Positions 28,172 through 39,357 are shown, counted from the first letter of the stretch. The stretch: 64,000 nt of DNA from Streptomyces sp. NBC_00154 (GCF_026342835.1 NZ_JAPEMI010000001.1:6950501-7014500), one strand, 5' to 3'. Notes: a model not told the origin generated them from the letters alone. Program-made: numbers and translations.

Positions 28172-28432
28172 ATGACCACCGAGCAGGAAGCCCGCGACGC
28201 CATCCATCACGCGTTCGGCGACACGGCACACGTCGAGGTGGAGACCTTCCCCGGCGGAAACCTCTCCATCACCATCACCAAGGGCAAGCACGCGGCGACC
28301 ATCGACGGGCACCCCGAAAGCGGCTGGGGCTGGAGCGTCGACCCGGGCGAGGACGACGGCTTCAGCGGTCACGAGAACGTTGCGACCACCCTCGACGAGG
28401 CGCTCGCCGACGTGCGCGCCGCACTGATCTGA
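28172..28432 (+). CDS. Small conserved-looking hypothetical protein
   Basis: An 86-residue acidic protein (MTTEQEARDAIHHAFGDTAH...) with a predicted alpha-beta layout: helix, two strands (HVEVETFPGGNLSITITKGK), loop, and C-terminal helix (TTLDEALADVRAAL). AGGAG lies 7 bases before the ATG, and codon use is strongly biased, so it is very likely real. I do not recognise the family. It is convergent with the LacI gene. Confidence 0.65.
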   Translation: MTTEQEARDAIHHAFGDTAHVEVETFPGGNLSITITKGKHAATIDGHPESGWGWSVDPGEDDGFSGHENVATTLDEALADVRAALI

Positions 28433-28515
28433 CCCGGCGAGCCCGAGGATACGGGCCCGGCCTCGTCGTTCGTCTCGTCGAGGCGGCGTGATTCGGCAGC
28501 AGGCCGTGGCAGAGG

Positions 28516-29532
28516 TCAGACGTGCGGCGCGGGCCCCGTCGATTCACGCAGTACGAGATGGGTGGCGAGCTCCACGTGCAGAGTGTCCACAGTGTGGCGC
28601 TCCAGCAGCCGCATCAACAGTGAGACGGCCATCCGGCCCATCTCCTCCAGCGGCTGACGGACCGTCGTCAGCCGGGGCACAGTGCTGCGGCCCAGATCGG
28701 TGTCGTCGAACCCGGTGATCGACAGATCGTCCGGCACCCGCAGATTTCGTTCGTACGCGGCCCGCAGGGCTCCGACCGCCGTCTTGTCGTTGAACGCGAT
28801 CAGCGCAGTGGGGCGTTCAGGCAGGTCGAGGAGTTCCCCCGCGGCTTCATAGCCTCGGTCGGCCGTCGGCTCGATGCTGCGGAGCAGAGCGGGAGAGGGC
28901 AGCAGTCCGGCCTCGGCGAGCGCCGCGGCGTGGCCGGCGATGCGCGACTGGCTGGCCAGCCAGTCGCCGGGGCCACCGATGACGCCGATGCGCCGGTGGC
29001 CCAGCTGCACCAGATGAGCGGTGACGGAGCGGGCCGCAGTCAGGTGGGCCGCGGAGACCGAGGCGATGTCCCTGGACAGCGGGCTTCGGGGATCGACCAC
29101 CACGAAAGGGAAGTTCAGCGCTCGCAGCGCTTCCAGCTCCGCCTCGGACTCGGGTGGCAGGAGCAGCACTGCCCCCGCGATTCCGGATTCCTGCGGCAGC
29201 CCGGCCAGCACTCCGGCCCGACGGCCGGCATCGCCCGCACTGAGCACCACGCGTCTGCCGTGCAGTTCCAGCGTCTCTGCGATCGAGGAGACGATGACCC
29301 CGAAATAGTCGGTCAGCACATATGGGCAGCGCACATAGATCGCACCTCCCGCAGCCCCACGTTCGGCGAGGACGGGTGTGCCCAGTCGCTCGACCGCCCG
29401 GTGTACCAGCGCCCGCGTCTCGGGGGCCACATGGTCATGCCCGTTCATCACGCGCGACACCGTGGCGATCGACACGCCGGCCTCCGCCGCGATCGCACGC
29501 ACCGTGACCCGGGCACGCCTCGGCTCAGCCAC
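28516..29532 (-). CDS. LacI-family transcriptional regulator
   Basis: A 338-residue repressor. The N-terminal helix-turn-helix and hinge read VTVRAIAAEAGVSIATVSRV and MNGHDHVAPETRALV. The periplasmic-binding-protein-like sensor fills residues 65-338 (HLVQLGHRRIGVIGG, LIAFNDKTAVGAL, ITGFDDTDLGRSTVPRLTTV). It is divergent from the GH30 gene, with 235 bases of promoter region containing repeated GTTTC boxes. A sugar derived from the GH30 substrate is the likely inducer. Confidence 0.92.
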   Translation of the reverse strand: MAEPRRARVTVRAIAAEAGVSIATVSRVMNGHDHVAPETRALVHRAVERLGTPVLAERGAAGGAIYVRCPYVLTDYFGVIVSSIAETLELHGRRVVLSAGDAGRRAGVLAGLPQESGIAGAVLLLPPESEAELEALRALNFPFVVVDPRSPLSRDIASVSAAHLTAARSVTAHLVQLGHRRIGVIGGPGDWLASQSRIAGHAAALAEAGLLPSPALLRSIEPTADRGYEAAGELLDLPERPTALIAFNDKTAVGALRAAYERNLRVPDDLSITGFDDTDLGRSTVPRLTTVRQPLEEMGRMAVSLLMRLLERHTVDTLHVELATHLVLRESTGPAPHV

Positions 29533-29637
29533 TTGTTACAGCATTTCGTTTCATGGGCGCAGCATAGCGGGGGAGAGCTCACGGGCTGAGAAAGGCTTGA
29601 CAGCTCAAGTCGGTTGGCGATTTTCTGTGGGCGCGTC

Positions 29638-29681
29638 GAAAAAGTTTCCAAGATGTTTCAGTTTGTTTCATGGCAAGTTTC
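29638..29681 (+). promoter_or_regulatory. Helically phased GTTTC boxes upstream of GH30
   Basis: GTTTC occurs at 29644, 29655, 29665 and 29677, about one helical turn apart, and a fifth copy lies at 29548. The first copy is part of CGAAAAAGTTTCC, which resembles the CGAAACTTTCG element of Streptomyces xylanase promoters. The boxes probably bind the divergent LacI regulator or a similar protein. Confidence 0.45.
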
Positions 29682-29767
29682 GGCAACCCGCCACCTGCGG
29701 AGCACGGCCTCCGCCCCGTCACGGCCCTTCGCCCTCAGCCCCGACCGCGCCAGCGAGGAAACCACTT

Positions 29768-31717
<1,950 letters not shown>

Positions 31718-31780
31718 CCACGAGAACCATCGGCTGCCGGCTCGGTCTGTGGCATCGGCCGCGCCGGTGGCAGATGGGAC

Positions 31781-31800
31781 GTGGCGCCGGAGGGCGCCAC
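31781..31800. terminator. Terminator hairpin
   Basis: GTGGCGCC at 31781-31788 pairs perfectly with GGCGCCAC at 31793-31800 around a GGAG tetraloop, 64 bases after the GH30 stop and between convergent genes. Confidence 0.6.
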
Positions 31801-32024
31801 ATCCGCAGAGGGCCTCCCGGGGCAGCGGCGTACAGAGTGCCTGCGCAGGCCGCCAGTGCCCCGCTGCCGCCGGAGGGGCCCGGCGAGGGGTGGTCCCTGA
31901 AGGCGGCTCAGCCTGCCACGGGCTGCGGGGTGCGGATTCTGCCGTCGGCGGTCACCGCGGTCGACGACCGGGTCGTCGCCCACCGCGCTGCCCGAAAGCG
32001 GGCGGGGTGCCACCTGAGGTGCCG

Positions 32025-33458
32025 TCAGGGAACCTCGTCCTGCGGGTCGATCGGCAGACACACCTGAAAGCGGGTTTCGCCCGGCCGTGAGGAGACCCGG
32101 ATGTCCCCGTGATGCTTGTTGACCACGATGCGGTAGGTGATGTCCAGCCCCAGCCCAGTACCCTCACCGACCGGTTTGGTGGTGAAGAAGGGCTCGAAGA
32201 TCCGGGGTCTGATGTCAGGCGGGATCCCTGTGCCGGTGTCGGTCACCTCCACGAGCAGGTGGGCCTCCTCCCGCCACGTCCGGATCGTCAGCGTACCCCC
32301 GGCAGGCATGGCGTCGACGGCGTTGATGATCAGGTTGGTCCACACCTGGTTCAGCTCCGCCCCGAAGGCCAGAACCGGCGGCAGTTCACGGTCGTAGTCC
32401 TTGACCACCTCGACACCGGACGGGATCTTCGCCCGCAGCATCGTCAACGTGGCATCGAGCAACGTGTGCACATCCACGGTCTGCTGCGGCGCCCGGTCCA
32501 GCTGCGCGTACTGCTGGGCGGCGCCCACCAGTCCCGAGATGCGGGTCACGGCGTCATCGATCTCACCCATCAGAAGTTCCGCGTCGATGGTGTACGCCAG
32601 CCACCTCACCGTGGAGCCGAGGTTGTCCTCACCGATGGTGTCGGCCACCGCGGTCAGCCATGGCACGTCGATGTCCGCGGCGACCAGAGTCGGTGCAAGC
32701 TCCCACGCCTCCGTGACCCCCTGCTCCTCGAGCCAGTCGCCGACGGTGTCCTCCGCATCCGCAGCGGCCAGCGCCGGCAGACCGGAAGCCGCAGCGGCCT
32801 GTCGAACCGCATCGTCCTGCAGCTCCACGAGACGATGCAGCTCGCTTCCGTCCAGTCGGCCGTCAGCGATCATGGCGAGCTTGTGGCGCATGGCGGTCAC
32901 TCGCTCGCGCAGCGCCGAGGTGGCCCGTACAGCGGCTGCCGCAGGATTGTTCAGCTCATGTGTGAGCCCTGCCGACAGCGACGCCAGGGCCAGCAGCCGC
33001 TCGCGCTCGTTGACGATGGCATTGGCCGCACGCGTACCGAAGAACAGGCCCTCCAGCAGGTGAAGTGCCATCGGGAACCATGTGCCTACCGCGGTCGCGA
33101 AATCATCGGCAGGCAGTACGAAGAACTCGGCATCGGTGACAGCCCGCATGGTGTGGGGATACCGCTGCTCGACGCGGTCCCCGAGGTACGCGCGAGTCGC
33201 CCCGCTGTACACACCGCGTTGGTCGGTGCGGGTGACCTCCACCTCGTCGCCGTGCAGCACACGGCTGAGCGCGATCGCTCCGCTGAGCAGCACGAAGAAG
33301 CACGTGGCCCGCTCGCCCTCCGCGTACACCACGCTTCCGGCGGGCAGTTGCTCCGCACGACCGCGTTCTGCCAGCCAGTCGAGCTGCTCGTCGCTGAGCT
33401 CCTCGAACAGGAACAGAGTCCGCAACTGCGCCGGTGACAGATGTGCTGAGGTGGTCAC
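32025..33458 (-). CDS. Sensor histidine kinase with cyclic-nucleotide-binding domain
   Basis: A 477-residue kinase without membrane segments. Residues 15-135 form a CRP/cNMP-binding-like beta-barrel (LPAGSVVYAEGERATCFFVL). The phospho-acceptor is His167 in LTHELNNPAAAA, and the ATPase domain has the N box (NLIINAVDAM), G1 (DTGTGIPPD, near 407) and G2 (GEGTGLGLDI, near 431). The helical insert between His167 and the ATPase is unusually long, about 150 residues. GTG 33458 overlaps the stop of the upstream regulator by four bases (GTGA), so the two are translationally coupled and are a cognate pair. Confidence 0.87.
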   Translation of the reverse strand: MTTSAHLSPAQLRTLFLFEELSDEQLDWLAERGRAEQLPAGSVVYAEGERATCFFVLLSGAIALSRVLHGDEVEVTRTDQRGVYSGATRAYLGDRVEQRYPHTMRAVTDAEFFVLPADDFATAVGTWFPMALHLLEGLFFGTRAANAIVNERERLLALASLSAGLTHELNNPAAAAVRATSALRERVTAMRHKLAMIADGRLDGSELHRLVELQDDAVRQAAAASGLPALAAADAEDTVGDWLEEQGVTEAWELAPTLVAADIDVPWLTAVADTIGEDNLGSTVRWLAYTIDAELLMGEIDDAVTRISGLVGAAQQYAQLDRAPQQTVDVHTLLDATLTMLRAKIPSGVEVVKDYDRELPPVLAFGAELNQVWTNLIINAVDAMPAGGTLTIRTWREEAHLLVEVTDTGTGIPPDIRPRIFEPFFTTKPVGEGTGLGLDITYRIVVNKHHGDIRVSSRPGETRFQVCLPIDPQDEVP

Positions 33459-35113
33459 TGCGCCTCCAGATAGCGGTGCACCAGCGCGACGGCCATGGCT
33501 CCCTCGCCGACGGCCGAGGCGACACGTTTGACCGAGGAGGAGCGCACATCCCCCGCAGCGAAGACACCGGGCACGCTCGACTCCAGGTGGTACGGATCCC
33601 TCGGCAGCCGCCACCCGGCCGGCCGATCCCCTCCGGCCACCAGGTCGGGGCCGGTCACCACGAATCCGCGCGCATCGCGGGTGACCACCCCTGCCAGCCA
33701 ATCCGTATGCGGCTCGGCCCCGATGAAGATGAACAGCCACGACGCGGCAACGGTGCGCACGGCGCCGGACCGGCTCTCACGGAGGGACAGCTGCTGGAGG
33801 TGTCCTTCGCCCCCGGCGCCGACCACCTCGGTCCACGGGTGGATGTCGATGTTGGAGATGCCGTTGATCTGGTCGATCAGATAGCTGGACATCGAACGGC
33901 TCAGATCACCTTGGCGGATCAGCACATGAACACGCCGTGCGTAGCGTGAGAAATACACCGCCGCCTGCCCTGCGGAGTTGGCGCCGCCGACGATGTACAC
34001 GTCCTCCCCGGAGCAGCTGGGCGCCTCGGTGACGGCGGACCCGTAGAAGACGCCCGCCCCGGTGAACTCCTCCAGCCCGGCGGCGGCCAGCCGCCGGTAC
34101 GACACCCCGGTGGCGAGGACCACGGTGTGCGCGGCAATGGAGCTCTCCGGACCCAGGTGCAGAACCCGGCCCGATCCCGCCACCTCCAGCGCGACAGCCT
34201 GCTGCGCGCTGAGGATCTCCGCCCCGAACTTCAGCGCCTGGCGGCGGGCCCGCTCGGTCAGCTGGGAACCGGAGACGCCGTCGGGGAAGCCGAGGTAGTT
34301 CTCGATACGGCTGCTCTGACCAGCCTGCCCGCCGGTCGCCTGCTGCTCCACCAGTACCGTACGCAGCCCCTCCGAAGCACCGTAGACAGCAGCTCCCAGA
34401 CCGGCCGGCCCCCCACCGACCACCACCAGGTCGTAGAAATCCGAGGCCGGAACGGTGCTGAGTCCGACCTGCGCGGCGAGCTCCCGCTCGGTGGGGGAGA
34501 CCAGAGTCTTTCCGTCCGGGGTGACAACCAGCGGTACATCTGCCGCGGACAGCCCTGCGGCAGCCAGAAGGCGCTCCCCCTCCGGCTCGTCGGACAACAA
34601 CCAGCGATAGGGGACGAGATTACGGGTGAGGAAGTCGCGGACCGCGAAGGAGGGAGCGGACCAACGGTGCCCTACCACGCGCGTCTCCATGTCTCCTGGA
34701 TCGGGCGTGGCATGCCACAGGTCCAGCAGCGTGTCGATCACCGGATAGAGGTGCTGTTCCGGCGGACTCCAGGGCTTGAGGAGATAGTGGTCGAGGTCCA
34801 CGACGTTGATGGCGTCGATGGCCGCTTCCGTGTCGGAGTAAGCAGTCAGCAGCACGCGACGGGCGAGCGGAAAGAGGTCCATGGCCGCCTCGAGGAACTC
34901 GATGCCGTTCATCTGGGGCATGCGGTAGTCGGCGAGCATGAGCGCGAGCGGATCGCCACGGAGCTTGAGCTCACGCAGTGCTTCCAGGGCATCGCGGCCG
35001 GAGAGTGCGCGCAGGATGCGGTAGCGGTCGCCGTACTGCCGCCGGATGTCGCGGGCGACCGCCCGGGAGACTGCCGGGTCGTCGTCGACAGTCAGGATCG
35101 TCGGGTTCGGCAT
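33455..35113 (-). CDS. Response regulator fused to a thioredoxin-reductase-like flavoprotein
   Basis: A 552-residue three-part protein. Residues 1-125 are a receiver domain with phospho-acceptor Asp62 (MLADYRMPQMNG), Thr90 and Lys113. Residues about 150-218 look like a glutaredoxin fold without cysteines (SFAVRDFLTRNLVPYRWLLS, VTPDGKTLVSP). Residues 225-552 resemble thioredoxin reductase, with FAD motif GGGPAG (233-238), NADPH motif VGGANSAGQAA (376-386) and C-terminal FAD motif GVFAAGDVR. The redox CxxC of true thioredoxin reductases is missing (VTEAPSCSGE has one Cys), so it cannot reduce thioredoxin in the usual way. It heads a two-gene operon with the cNMP-domain kinase. Confidence 0.9.
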   Translation of the reverse strand: MPNPTILTVDDDPAVSRAVARDIRRQYGDRYRILRALSGRDALEALRELKLRGDPLALMLADYRMPQMNGIEFLEAAMDLFPLARRVLLTAYSDTEAAIDAINVVDLDHYLLKPWSPPEQHLYPVIDTLLDLWHATPDPGDMETRVVGHRWSAPSFAVRDFLTRNLVPYRWLLSDEPEGERLLAAAGLSAADVPLVVTPDGKTLVSPTERELAAQVGLSTVPASDFYDLVVVGGGPAGLGAAVYGASEGLRTVLVEQQATGGQAGQSSRIENYLGFPDGVSGSQLTERARRQALKFGAEILSAQQAVALEVAGSGRVLHLGPESSIAAHTVVLATGVSYRRLAAAGLEEFTGAGVFYGSAVTEAPSCSGEDVYIVGGANSAGQAAVYFSRYARRVHVLIRQGDLSRSMSSYLIDQINGISNIDIHPWTEVVGAGGEGHLQQLSLRESRSGAVRTVAASWLFIFIGAEPHTDWLAGVVTRDARGFVVTGPDLVAGGDRPAGWRLPRDPYHLESSVPGVFAAGDVRSSSVKRVASAVGEGAMAVALVHRYLEAQ

Positions 35114-35491
35114 GTCTCCATCATTGTCGCAAAGGCCAGGAAATGGCGGCCGGAGTCAGCATGGCGCAGGCCGCACGCGCCGGCCCGGCGGACCCGACAC
35201 CCTCCACCGATCGGTGCCGCCCGGAGGCACGTGTGGTGCCATGCCACCCGAAACGGTCCGGGCAGGTTGCAAGAACGTCCTACGTCAGCCAGTACCGCTC
35301 CGAGTCGGGCGCCGGCCGTGTGGTGGAATTCCGAATCACCACCAGCGAACGCGCTGGAGCCCGCAGGCGGCCCGCGGCGCATACCGCAGCCGGCTGCGGG
35401 GCAGTGCTCCCGCATCGGTGGCGCTGTTTCCCGGTACCTGCCGCCCGGAGCCGCCCGCGGCCCCGCACGCCCCTCGCCCTCAGGAGTACGC
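35114..35491. other. Divergent promoter region
   Basis: 378 bases between the flavoprotein regulator and the aminotransferase. Frames are open but lack motifs. AGGAG at 35482-35486 is the ribosome-binding site of the next gene. Confidence 0.4.
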
Positions 35492-36712
35492 ATGGTCTTC
35501 GACGTCGACGCGGTCCGCGCGCAGATCCCCGTCCTGAAGTCCGGCTCTGCCCGCTTCGACGCCCCCGGCGGCACCCAGACACCGCAGCCGGTGATCGACG
35601 CCATCATGGATGCGCTGGCCAACCCGCTCGCCAACCGGGGCCATACCACCGAGGGCGAGCGCAACGCGGAGGCGATCGTGGCCGGCGCCCGCTGCGCGCT
35701 GGCAGACCTGCTGGGAGCCGATCCGCGGGGCATCGTGTTCGGCCGCAGCTCCACCCAGCTCATCTACGACCTGTCCCGCACCCTGGCCAAGAACTGGGGC
35801 CCGGGCGACGAGGTGGTCGTCAGCCGACTCGATCACGATGCCAACATCCGCCCCTGGATCCAGGCGGCAGAGGCCGTCGGCGCCACCGTCCGATGGGCGG
35901 ACTTCGACGCGGCCACCGGCGAGCTGACGACCGAGCACATCGCCAGGGTGCTCTCCGGACACACCCGTCTCGTGGCCGTCACGGCAGCGTCGAACCTCAT
36001 CGGCACCCGCCCCGACATCCCCGCCGTCGCCGACCTGGTGCACCGGGCCGGTTCCCTGCTCCACGTGGACGCTGTGCATTACGCCTCGCACGCCGCCGTC
36101 GACCTGCCCGCCCTCGGCGCGGACTTCCTGGTCTGCTCGCCGTACAAATTCCTCGGCCCGCACCTGGGCGTGCTGGCAGCCCGTCCCGAAATGCTGGAGA
36201 CGCTGCGGCCGGACAAGCTGCTGCCGTCCACCGACGCGGTTCCCGAGCGCTTCGAACTGGGCACCCTGCCGTACGAGCTGCTGGCCGGGGCCCGCGCGGC
36301 GGTGGACTTCCTTGCCGGTCTGGCCCCAGCGGCCGACGGCACCCGCCGGGAACGGCTGATCGCCGCCTTCGAGGCGATCGAGGCCCACGAGGACGCCCTG
36401 CGGGCCCGCATCGAACAGGGGCTGGCCGCCCTCGGCGGCGTCACCGTGCACTCCCGGGCCGCCCGGCGCACCCCGACCCTGCTGCTCACCCTGGCGGACC
36501 ACAGCGCGACCGCCGCCTCGCAGTACCTGGCGGAGCACGGCATCGATGCTCCGGCCGGGTCCTTCTACGCGCTGGAGGCATCCCGCCGGCTCGGACTGGG
36601 CGACGAGGGCGGGCTGCGGATCGGCCTGGCCCCCTACAGCAGCGACGAGGACGTCGATCGGCTGCTGGATGCCCTGTCCGGCTTCCTCGACACCACACCC
36701 GTCACTGGCTGA
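35492..36712 (+). CDS. Class V aminotransferase (cysteine-desulfurase-like)
   Basis: A 406-residue PLP enzyme of fold type I. Conserved blocks are NRGHTTEGERNAEAIVAGAR, VSRLDHDANIRPW, LLHVDAVHYASHAAVDL (the Asp that contacts the pyridine nitrogen) and CSPYKFLGPHLG (the Schiff-base lysine). It matches the cysteine-desulfurase-like subgroup that lacks an obvious mobile cysteine loop, so its real substrate may not be cysteine. AGGAG precedes the ATG at good spacing. It is monocistronic. Confidence 0.88.
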   Translation: MVFDVDAVRAQIPVLKSGSARFDAPGGTQTPQPVIDAIMDALANPLANRGHTTEGERNAEAIVAGARCALADLLGADPRGIVFGRSSTQLIYDLSRTLAKNWGPGDEVVVSRLDHDANIRPWIQAAEAVGATVRWADFDAATGELTTEHIARVLSGHTRLVAVTAASNLIGTRPDIPAVADLVHRAGSLLHVDAVHYASHAAVDLPALGADFLVCSPYKFLGPHLGVLAARPEMLETLRPDKLLPSTDAVPERFELGTLPYELLAGARAAVDFLAGLAPAADGTRRERLIAAFEAIEAHEDALRARIEQGLAALGGVTVHSRAARRTPTLLLTLADHSATAASQYLAEHGIDAPAGSFYALEASRRLGLGDEGGLRIGLAPYSSDEDVDRLLDALSGFLDTTPVTG

Positions 36713-37281
36713 TCGGGTGGCGCACCCGATCCACCGAGTTCCGGCTGCCGACTGAGCGCCGCCACCGGCAGATCCGGCCAGGCCTGCCGCTAAGCCCCGC
36801 TGGTAGGGCGCGCCGTGGGAGATGCCGATCAGTCGTGTGACCGCGTACGGGCGCGGGAGCCATGGAGCCCCCAAGCCCGGCGACGCACCGCTGCGGGCCC
36901 GTCCTCCCGCTCGGTCTCCCCGGCCGCCTCCGGCCCTCCGATGCGCACGACCGCGCGACGCCGAATCAGTCCTGCTGCACCCTCCGCATGGTGTGCCGTC
37001 ACTGGATCGGTCGCGCACGGCCCATGGCCGCGATTTCCCGCCGGTTCGCGCGAATAACTCACCCCCCACCACCAATACGGAATGCTTATCCAGCATTACG
37101 GCGAGCGAATAAAGGGTTCTTGGTATGACACAGGCCACATGACCCGCATCACTCTTGTGCCCATTTTAGGCATTTGCCGTGTGGGGTGAGCCACGTGACG
37201 GGCGCCACTCCGAAACCGGATAGTAGACCACCGGGCCTCGCTCCCGCGCTCCGAAGGCACTCGACCGACGATTTCCAATAC
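36713..37281. other. Intergenic region
   Basis: 569 bases with lower GC toward the right end. No gene was accepted. The last 300 bases probably contain the promoter of the transglycosylase gene. Confidence 0.4.
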
Positions 37282-37337
37282 CCGGTACGAATACCGGTAG
37301 TAAAAAGGGGACGTTGACCCGGGTTTCCCGCTCCCCT
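37282..37337 (+). promoter_or_regulatory. Two hairpins in the transglycosylase leader
   Basis: CCGGTA (37282-37287) pairs with TACCGG (37292-37297) around CGAA. Then AGGGGA (37306-37311) pairs with TCCCCT (37332-37337), enclosing CGGG-TTT-CCCG. They end 43 bases before the start codon. The block could be an RNA switch or an attenuator. It does not match the c-di-AMP riboswitch known before Streptomyces wall-lytic genes. Confidence 0.4.
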
Positions 37338-37380
37338 AACAATTCTTGGCATCACCCGGCGACGGAAAAGGAATTACCGA

Positions 37381-37848
37381 ATGCAGCTCACCGCGATGCC
37401 CAAGAAGTTCGCCCGCCTGACCAAGACCAAGAAGGTCTCGCTGGGCATGGTCGCAGCCGGCGCCGCCGTCATGGCCGGCACCGTCGTCAGCGCCCCGGCC
37501 GCCTCGGCAGCCACCCCCGCCCAGTCCAGCGGCAGCGTCCACAACTGGATCAACCAGTCACTGGAGATCATGCGCGCCAAGGGCATCCCCGGCAGCTACG
37601 ACGGCATCTACCGCAACCTGATGCGCGAGTCGAGCGGCAACCCGAACGCCATCAACAACTGGGACTCCAACGCCGCCAAGGGCATCCCGTCCAAGGGCCT
37701 GCTCCAGGTGATCGACCCCACCTTCAAGACGTACCACGTCAGCGGCACCTCGACGAACATCTACGACCCCGTCGCCAACATCACCGCCGCCTGCAACTAC
37801 GCCGCCCACCGCTACGGCTCCATCGACAACGTCAACTCCGCGTACTGA
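37381..37848 (+). CDS. Secreted lytic transglycosylase (SLT domain)
   Basis: A 155-residue muramidase-like enzyme that cleaves the MurNAc-GlcNAc bond to form 1,6-anhydro ends. The signal peptide (KKVSLGMVAAGAAVMAGTVV, cleaved after ASA) is followed directly by an SLT domain. The catalytic Glu is in YRNLMRESSGNPNAINNWDS, with KGLLQVIDPTFKTYHV and NITAACNYAAHRYG completing the fold. AAAGGAATT precedes the ATG. Small secreted SLT proteins of this kind act in growth, germination and sporulation in Streptomyces. Confidence 0.9.
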   Translation: MQLTAMPKKFARLTKTKKVSLGMVAAGAAVMAGTVVSAPAASAATPAQSSGSVHNWINQSLEIMRAKGIPGSYDGIYRNLMRESSGNPNAINNWDSNAAKGIPSKGLLQVIDPTFKTYHVSGTSTNIYDPVANITAACNYAAHRYGSIDNVNSAY

Positions 37849-38453
37849 CGACACGGCGCGGCGATACGACCGGGCCCCGCCCAACGCACCGGTCCCCGCG
37901 TGACGCAGCCGGTGCCGGCCGGTCAGCCCCAAGTGCGAGACCGGCCCGCCGACGACGTTTCCCGCAGCCGCCCACGGCACGCCCTGACCCCGTGACGCAC
38001 AGACGCACCGGTGCACCGCAGCCGTGGACAGGGCCCCGGCCCCGCGCGGCTTCCGGAGAGGCAGCGTCCACAGCAGCCCGCACACGGAGCCGACACGGGC
38101 ATTGACCCGCAGGGCTGTTGATGGCAGAGGCGTGCCCCATAGCCATGGTGGCAATCAGGGGCAAATGCCGGCGGTCACGGAATTCTCGGCTTCGGACCAC
38201 TTGAGGGTCACGTGATTCCCCACCACGGCGGTCACGTTTTCCCATGGGACGGTGGTCGCTGACGGCCACTCGCGCGGCCCTGGAACAGGCCCGAGGACTG
38301 TCCCGTATTTCCTGGCGCGAGCACGACGACAGCTACGGCACTTCGCTGCGTTGTCGGAACACCGAATACGCTTCATCCGAGGACGCCCCTCCGCTTTGCG
38401 ATGCACCGCATCCGACGCCGCGCGCCGTTCTTCCGGAGATTGCGGGGCAGCCG
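37849..38453. other. Intergenic region with GGTCACG direct repeats
   Basis: 605 bases. GGTCACG occurs at 38173, 38206 and 38230, the last two followed by TTCCC-like sequence. No gene was accepted on either strand. Confidence 0.35.
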
Positions 38454-39098
38454 TCAGCCGTGCAGCCAGACCCGCAGGGGACCGATCGGCTCGAAGCTGT
38501 GGCGGACCGCGGCCACCAGGTCATCGCCGTGCTCGTAGCCGACCACCGGCAGGGTGGGGAACAGCCGGTGCCCCGCGTCCAGTACGAGTGGTCAGGCCGC
38601 TTCAGCGCCGCCGTCCAGTGCGAAGACATTGGAGATTCCGACCACCTCGTCGCTGCGGCTCGCAATCGCTCCGGCGATCACCCGGCCGCCAGGGGACTGT
38701 CCGGCGAGTACGAAGGTGGCCGGGTCGTCGAGCAGTTCGGTCCGGAAGAGATCCGCGTTGCCGTCCCCGTCGTCCCACGCGAGCGCCCAGGCGCGCAGCA
38801 TGTCCGGGTCGCCCGCCACGTCCCAGGCAAGACCCGAGGGGATGGTGGGCGCACTCGCCGGGTGGTGGATCCACTGCGCCTCGAACAGAACCCGGAAGCC
38901 GGCCTCCGTCAGGTCGAGGTCGGCGAAGCTGTCCTTGATGGAGGCGCCGGGCACGGCGGTGTCGATCCGGGCTGTCAGCGCAGCCGGGTCGGCACCCGGC
39001 ACCGGCGTCACCGCGTCGGGGTAGTACGGCGGCGTGCGGGTCGGGGCGGCCCAGGCCTGCGCCCTGAACTCGCTCGCCAGGTCGTGCGATCGGCTCAT
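38454..39098 (-). pseudogene. GNAT acetyltransferase interrupted by an in-frame TGA
   Basis: The N-terminal part (MSRSHDLASEFRAQAW...) ends at TGA 38592-38594 with DGGAEAA. The same frame continues without shift after the stop as PLVLDAGHRLFPTLPVVGYE and EPIGPLRVWLHG, ending at 38454. GLPVVGYE and RVWL endings are typical of GNAT N-acetyltransferases. The TGA stands where a Trp codon (TGG) would fit. A single substitution therefore removed the last 45 residues, including the C-terminal strand of the acetyl-CoA fold. Confidence 0.75.
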
Positions 39099-39357
39099 TG
39101 CCGCACACCACTCAGCACGGTTCGGACCAGGAACTGCTTCGGCGTCGTCACGAGTGCGGATCATGGCCCGTCCCGGCCAGGCCCGTCGAACGTTTTTCCA
39201 CTACCCGCAGGTCGGACGCTCCGCTCGAAGGCACATGACCCAGCTCCTGGGGACCGTTGACGGCTTCGACGCTTCCCGTATGCGGGGACCGGGCCCGCCC
39301 GGCACGCACAGGCGTTCGCCGTTCTGGTGGATCATGCCGCCGTGTCGCCGGATGGTG

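Noticed and set aside
35480..37138. Large minus-strand frame opposite the aminotransferase
   Set aside because: Antisense shadow; the plus strand encodes all PLP-enzyme motifs.
37040..37380. c-di-AMP (ydaO-type) riboswitch before the transglycosylase
   Set aside because: The conserved purine-rich cores of that class were not found; only simple hairpins are seen.
38592..38594. Selenocysteine at the in-frame TGA of the GNAT gene
   Set aside because: The family uses no selenocysteine there, no SECIS-like hairpin is visible, and a Trp-to-stop change is simpler.
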